Of a stretch of 54,335 bases of DNA, positions 50,446-54,335 are shown in pieces. This DNA is from Segatella copri (GTDB lineage Bacteria > Bacteroidota > Bacteroidia > Bacteroidales > Bacteroidaceae): assembly GCF_009495355.1 (NCBI RefSeq), contig NZ_VZAD01000007.1, forward strand, positions 1-54,335, in the 5' to 3' direction. The translations under genes and the position numbers were made by a program. The notes under the pieces are model-generated. The model saw only the letters and a list, made by a program, of their open reading frames with translations, had not been told where the DNA came from and ran no database searches. How positions within the stretch are numbered: the stretch's first letter is position 1; each line of letters starts with the position of its first letter.

Positions 50446-52491
50446 CTATTTTATGATACCATTGTCTTTATCGCTGAGGCTGATTGTCTTTTCTGCCGAC
50501 TTATGTCTGCTGCCTTGGTTGATGCGCCAGGAGATGTTGAGCGACAATAGGTTGCCGCTGTCCTTGGAATAGCCGATGGTGCGTTTATAGAGATTTCGGT
50601 TCAGCAGTTCGTTCTCGTACGACTTGTAATGACTGCGGAATGGATTGACCCATGACAAAGAGAATTGCCAGTTGCGCCAGGTGTAGGATGCTTTCAGAAC
50701 GGAATAGGCTCCGTTGTAGCCTTTCGACTCGCCCTCAAAGAATCGGTTGCCGTTGTCTACATATCCTTGCAATGTGAATTTGCCGAGATAAGCCGTGATG
50801 TTGCCTGCGTAGTACCATGATGTGTAGCAGTGTGTATAGTTGTAGCCGAAATTGAAACATCTGTATATTCCTCCGTTGGCGGCCATCTGAAGTTTCTCGG
50901 GCAAGAGCCAGTAGCTGGCGTATGCCATGACGTCCAATGCGTCTATTTCCTTTTGATTGATCTGTGTATAGATGAATTGATTGTCATCGGTCCGTTCGTA
51001 GTGTGCCATGTTAGGTTTGAGGCATTGCTTGTAGTAGCCTTCCACTAAGGTTTGCAATCGTTGGGTGTTATATGATAGCAGCAACCGATGGTCCATGTCG
51101 TGTGAAGGCTTCAGGTCGGGATTGCCTACTGTCCATTCCATACTGTTGGTGCGGATGGTAGCATCACTGGTCATGGCAATGCGAGACACTTTGTCCTGCA
51201 TCTGATATGTATAACTCAACTGCATATTGTTATTGAACTGATATGTCAGCGAAGCCTTGGGATGGAAAGTCCAGTAGTCGTATCTGTGACCGTTCTGAGT
51301 GTAATGGATATAACTCGCACCTGTACCTAATGTATAGCGCAGTTGCTTTAGCATGCCCTTGATTTCGGTAAAGGCGTACAGGCGGTTGTTGTTCGTCCTG
51401 GTCAAAGAGGAAGCGTCACCCCGATAGTCGTTCTTGGTATATTTGTAACTATAGTTCAGACCTGTGGAGAGAGTAAAGGGCTTCAGCCTGTTCTCATATA
51501 TTACTTCAGAAAGCAAAGAAGCCGTTTTGCCGTCTACCGCATATTGATATGGTATTCCCTCATCATAGAAACTATTGGTCTGTGTGGAGATATAGGTGCC
51601 AACTGCATTGGCTGTAAACGACTGACGTGGAGTGAACTGACGAAAGAAATAAATATCCAATACAGGCGAATAGCTCTTGTCGTCATCCCTGCTTGTCGCT
51701 CTGTATTGGCGGCTGCCATCCGTGATGTCCTTAATATTATAGTTGTCGGGAGTGTTATTGAAAGTCCCACTCAAGGATGTTTGAAAGACGGTTGCTGTGG
51801 AGTCTGCCCAGTTATAGGTTAGTTTTGTATCATGTGCTATAGCTTTTCTAAGCGACTCCACATCGTTTCGCTCAACAGTGTAGATACTGCCGTCTGTCAA
51901 GGTGTATTCTGCCAACTGCTTGCTCTTTTCGCCTTTGTTTTTATATCCACTCACATCATACGAAAGCGACCATTCACTCTTTCCGTGGTTCCATTTACCA
52001 TACACCGAGCCGTCGCCTTGCAAGGTGGTAAGAGCCGAAGTTATGTCCGTACCAATAGTATAACCGCTCTCGCTCCTGCGTGTAACTATATCAATTACAT
52101 AGGCAATGCTTTCGCCATAACGAACGCCGGGGTTGTTTATAAAGTTTATCTTGGCAATATCCTTTGGATTGAGAGCCAACATCTCCTGTTTGCCTACAAC
52201 AATGCCATTTACTCTCAGTTGAACGCTACCTCTGTTATCAATAGCAGTAATAGTATGGCTGATGTTGTCAATACGAATATTGGCAAGTGTGAGTTTCTCA
52301 AGAATGCTGTAACCATTGTTCGAAGCCTGCTTCTGTGCATCGGTAGGATAGATGAGCATGCCGTCAGATTTGTTTACTACCTTAGCGGCTTTTACCGTTA
52401 CTTCATCAAGCGTGATAGTCTTGTCTACATTCTGAGCATAAGCGGAGAATGCAGAAGTCATAATAATTGAAATTGTTAATAATCGTTTCAT
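50446..52491 (-). CDS. TonB-dependent-receptor-like outer-membrane protein (OMP_b-brl_3 type)
   Basis: The 681-residue protein has a signal peptide (MKRLLTISIIMTSAFSAYAQ), a plug-like domain (TITLDEVTVKAAKVVNKSDGMLIYPT, NGYSILEKLTLANIRID, RGSVQLRVNGIVVGKQEMLALNPKDIAKINFINNPGVRYGESIAYVIDIVTRR) and a barrel of alternating aromatic strands. The N-terminal carboxypeptidase-like domain of SusC is missing, and no SusD gene is near, so it is not a SusC. It belongs to the shorter TonB-receptor-like group with an OMP_b-brl_3 barrel. The cargo is unknown. A TAAATTTG box lies upstream; the preceding winged-helix membrane regulator may control it. Confidence 0.85.
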   Translation of the reverse strand: MKRLLTISIIMTSAFSAYAQNVDKTITLDEVTVKAAKVVNKSDGMLIYPTDAQKQASNNGYSILEKLTLANIRIDNISHTITAIDNRGSVQLRVNGIVVGKQEMLALNPKDIAKINFINNPGVRYGESIAYVIDIVTRRSESGYTIGTDITSALTTLQGDGSVYGKWNHGKSEWSLSYDVSGYKNKGEKSKQLAEYTLTDGSIYTVERNDVESLRKAIAHDTKLTYNWADSTATVFQTSLSGTFNNTPDNYNIKDITDGSRQYRATSRDDDKSYSPVLDIYFFRQFTPRQSFTANAVGTYISTQTNSFYDEGIPYQYAVDGKTASLLSEVIYENRLKPFTLSTGLNYSYKYTKNDYRGDASSLTRTNNNRLYAFTEIKGMLKQLRYTLGTGASYIHYTQNGHRYDYWTFHPKASLTYQFNNNMQLSYTYQMQDKVSRIAMTSDATIRTNSMEWTVGNPDLKPSHDMDHRLLLSYNTQRLQTLVEGYYKQCLKPNMAHYERTDDNQFIYTQINQKEIDALDVMAYASYWLLPEKLQMAANGGIYRCFNFGYNYTHCYTSWYYAGNITAYLGKFTLQGYVDNGNRFFEGESKGYNGAYSVLKASYTWRNWQFSLSWVNPFRSHYKSYENELLNRNLYKRTIGYSKDSGNLLSLNISWRINQGSRHKSAEKTISLSDKDNGIIK

Positions 52492-52517
52492 TTTGCACCA
52501 TTTTTTGTTTTATGGCG

Positions 52518-52525
52518 CAAATTTA
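52518..52525 (-). promoter_or_regulatory. Probable -7 box of the TonB-receptor-like gene
   Basis: Leftward TAAATTTG, 27 nt before the start codon, within the 103-nt gap after the regulator gene. Confidence 0.5.
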
Positions 52526-52594
52526 TATCCTCTTTACAAGATAGCCAATTATTTAGTCTGACATTTCCCTGACAATTGGCTGACAAACACCTAT

Positions 52595-53293
52595 CTATTT
52601 GAGTTTCAAACTATAACTCTTACCCCGATCTGATTCGATTTTCAGCCTGCTATGTGTCTCTATGATAGGTTTTATACGTTTGATTAGCGTATAAAGTGTA
52701 TCGCTTGCATCAGGTTTCTTAGGCCATAGTTGGTCGCAAATCTCCTGTTTCGATAGCGTATGAGAATCTGTCGTTATGAACATTTCGAGCAGGGAGTGTT
52801 GCATTGGAGTAAGACGTATCTCCTCACCTGATACGGTCATAAATTTATCATCATGGAACACTATACCTCCGTACGCCAAACCTTGAACTATCAGCTCCGG
52901 CTTATTCCTTCTTACATACCACAAACTACCTAACAGCCATAGTATCCCGATAAACAAAAGAGAGCCCGACGCCTTTTGGTCGGACATCATGAAAGTCGTA
53001 GCAAAGTTGCAATTAGCCTCTGCCACCATCTTGGTTTCCCAACGTCCATCTCTGCGCACAGTACGCATGGCAATACCTGCCGTATCTTTCAATTCGGCAA
53101 TGGTGAGGCAGTTACGATAACAGCGTATAGTGTCTGTGGTAACCACATTGTCAGGCATTTTCACAAGAACTTGCTTCAAAGCCTGATTCACATCCTGTGC
53201 TATCATGTATTCTGTTCGGTGATAGCTGCTTATGCTTGTGCACAATGCACAAAGCATAAGAAAACTGAACACTATGTATGGAAGGTTCTTCAT
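52595..53293 (-). CDS. Membrane-anchored winged-helix regulator with C-terminal DNA-binding domain
   Basis: The 232-residue protein starts with a membrane helix (about residues 5-22), has a periplasmic segment of some 85 residues with three cysteines (Cys58, Cys62, Cys95), a second membrane helix (SGSLLFIGILWLLGSLWYV, about 109-127), and ends with an OmpR/PhoB-type winged helix (about 140-232: GEEIRLTPMQHSLLEMFI, LSKQEICDQLWPKKPDASDTLYTLIKRIKPII, GKSYSLKL). ToxR/CadC proteins are built the other way round, with the wHTH at the N terminus. The gene lies 18 nt after a lipoprotein gene and 103 nt before a TonB-receptor-like gene. It probably senses a periplasmic signal and controls the neighbouring genes. 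Confidence 0.82.
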   Translation of the reverse strand: MKNLPYIVFSFLMLCALCTSISSYHRTEYMIAQDVNQALKQVLVKMPDNVVTTDTIRCYRNCLTIAELKDTAGIAMRTVRRDGRWETKMVAEANCNFATTFMMSDQKASGSLLFIGILWLLGSLWYVRRNKPELIVQGLAYGGIVFHDDKFMTVSGEEIRLTPMQHSLLEMFITTDSHTLSKQEICDQLWPKKPDASDTLYTLIKRIKPIIETHSRLKIESDRGKSYSLKLK

Positions 53294-53311
53294 AATGCTT
53301 GATCGATATTT

Positions 53312-53935
53312 TTATTTGGCACTATCCTGCATAGCCTTCAGTTCTTTGTCTGTCATCTGCACATAGATAGAAACACCATAGACGGTTGTTCCATCTGCTT
53401 TTATTCCCAACGGCTGAACCATGCAGAAACTTGGTTGAGCGCCTAACATCCATCCTGTTATCTGAATATATTCGTTGTTGTCAAGCAACAAGACTGTACG
53501 CGACGTACCATTGTAATTATCATAAAATCTATAAGTAACTTCATTCTTCTTTACTGCGCCACCGGAGATGTCAGAACGACAATATGTAGTCAGTTTTGTA
53601 TTACTATCAAAATAGTATTGTTCTGGAGCTAAGCCTAACATGTTGCTGTAATATTCAGCAGACTTTCTTTTGCCGTTCTTGTCTATTTCCCATGTAGCAT
53701 AGTGCTTCCATCCATGCCCAATGCACATATTGTCAAAGTCTGCTTGACCTATGCCACCGCCATCACCGAAACAGTTTCCATTGTCACTGAAATCGTATGC
53801 AACTCCATGATTATCTAATACATGAGCAAATTCTTGCTCCAATGATTCCTCGTCGTCATTATTGCATGATGCTACAAATAATGATGCAAACAGAACTAAT
53901 ACAAGTCCCATGATAAATTTTATTTTCATAATCAA
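53312..53935 (-). CDS. Unrecognised lipoprotein
   Basis: The 207-residue protein has a lipoprotein signal (FIMGLVLVLFASLFVASC). The mature part has six cysteine-poor beta-rich segments with a glycine-rich stretch NGNCFGDGGGIGQADF and FDNMCIGHGWKHYATWEIDKNGK; it ends with IYVQMTDKELKAMQDSAK. No family is recognised. It is the first gene of a leftward unit with the winged-helix regulator (18 nt downstream). The order suggests it may present or sense the ligand for that regulator; this is inference. Start may be M1 (53935) or M3 (53929). Confidence 0.78.
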   Translation of the reverse strand: MIMKIKFIMGLVLVLFASLFVASCNNDDEESLEQEFAHVLDNHGVAYDFSDNGNCFGDGGGIGQADFDNMCIGHGWKHYATWEIDKNGKRKSAEYYSNMLGLAPEQYYFDSNTKLTTYCRSDISGGAVKKNEVTYRFYDNYNGTSRTVLLLDNNEYIQITGWMLGAQPSFCMVQPLGIKADGTTVYGVSIYVQMTDKELKAMQDSAK

Positions 53936-53992
53936 ATGTTTATTGACTTTTTGTTTTTACCCAACATGTGTGGGGTATCTCTCTTTGTTCGG

Positions 53993-54000
53993 CAAAGATA
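53993..54000 (-). promoter_or_regulatory. Probable -7 box of the lipoprotein-regulator unit
   Basis: Leftward TATCTTTG, 57 nt before the lipoprotein start. Confidence 0.55.
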
Positions 54001-54224
54001 CACTTTTATTGTTTCTTATCCAACTGTTTCCATTTTTTATTCTCGTTCGTTAAGTTTTTTTTATCTAATAAGGTGTAAATGGCAACTACTCAGCACCCAT
54101 ATGGAGAACTGATAGTTACAAATGCTATACTTGTGTTATCAGCCTTACAACCCAAAGAAACTATCGCTTAATACAGGAGATTTTTTCCTATATTATATAA
54201 ATGTTTTCTTTAGCCTATAAAAGT

Positions 54225-54287
54225 TCCGTTCAGAGACTTTGAATGTGCGTTCAGAGCCTTTGAATGTGCGTTCAGAGCCTCAGGGCA
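54225..54287. repeat. Tandem 21-nt repeat, nearly three copies
   Basis: Units at 54225-54245, 54246-54266 and 54267-54287 share CGTTCAGAG(A/C)CT; the first two share their last eight bases (TTTGAATG) and the third diverges at its end. GCAAACGCA after the array pairs with TGCGTT in it. Confidence 0.9.
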
Positions 54288-54335
54288 AACGCATTAAACT
54301 TTTTACCTTTTAACACATAGATACCAAAGTTGTAT

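Larger units (their letters stand above)
53936..54335. other. Non-coding right end of the window
   Basis: About 400 nt without a gene. It holds a leftward TATCTTTG box at 53993-54000, probably the promoter of the lipoprotein-regulator unit, a TAATAAGGTGTAA motif near 54067 shared with 37200, and a 21-nt tandem repeat at 54225-54287. The right edge has AT-rich DNA and may hold the promoter of a gene outside the window. Confidence 0.6.

Noticed and set aside
50446..52491. SusC-type importer and thus a second PUL
   Set aside because: The N-terminal carboxypeptidase-like domain and any SusD or glycosidase neighbour are missing, and the length is about 300 residues short.

Overview
The window looks like chromosome from a gut-type Bacteroidota, most probably the Prevotellaceae (Prevotella/Segatella copri-like). 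The evidence is a SusC/SusD polysaccharide-utilisation locus, a type IX secretion sorting domain, a short primary sigma factor without region 1.1, Bacteroidota-only families (DUF4250, DUF3078, DUF6377, HU-like with winged helix), and many copies of the Bacteroidota promoter motif TAnnTTTG with TTTG about 19-20 nt upstream. Species is inferred; no rRNA or tRNA gene was seen.

Layout. 1-3.9 kb: leftward operon of a T9SS cargo, uvrA and a DUF4250 protein. 3.9-8.4 kb: rightward envelope genes (LysM/binding protein, beta-barrel, MFS transporter, WG-repeat-like protein). 8.6-14.0 kb: primary sigma factor, POT peptide transporter, two very small membrane proteins, and a secreted S9 dipeptidyl peptidase, so peptide release and uptake lie close together. 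14.2-16.9 kb: HU-like DNA-binding protein behind an unusual leader made of four 21-nt units, then an AAA-ATPase/PD-(D/E)XK protein. 16.9-20.75 kb: AT-rich accessory stretch with a leftward cluster of six unrecognised or barely recognised genes, headed by almost 1 kb of non-coding DNA full of stem-loops, including one of about 170 nt. 20.76-25.2 kb: secreted protein, O-acetylhomoserine sulfhydrylase, DUF1846 protein, rhodanese lipoprotein. 25.3-27.1 kb: a three-gene hipB-hipS-hipT-like toxin-antitoxin locus with four copies of a putative operator. 27.2-36.9 kb: a PUL with a membrane-spanning DUF6377 regulator, surface glycan-binding lipoprotein, GH30 glycosidase, SusD and SusC; the GH30 suggests beta-1,6-glucan as substrate. 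37.2-50.4 kb: mostly housekeeping genes (yidC, pyrG, DUF3078, O/P porin, rlmD, histidine acid phosphatase, ppdK). 50.4-54.0 kb: leftward unit of a lipoprotein, a membrane-anchored winged-helix regulator with its DNA-binding domain at the C terminus, and a TonB-dependent receptor.

The candidates most worth following as undescribed biology are the 17.0-20.7 kb cluster with its structured non-coding head, the 4 x 21-nt leader before the HU-like gene, two more intergenic arrays of 21-23-nt period, a pair of 23-nt inverted repeats bracketing two PUL genes, and the C-terminal-wHTH membrane regulator unit. None of these could be compared with databases here.
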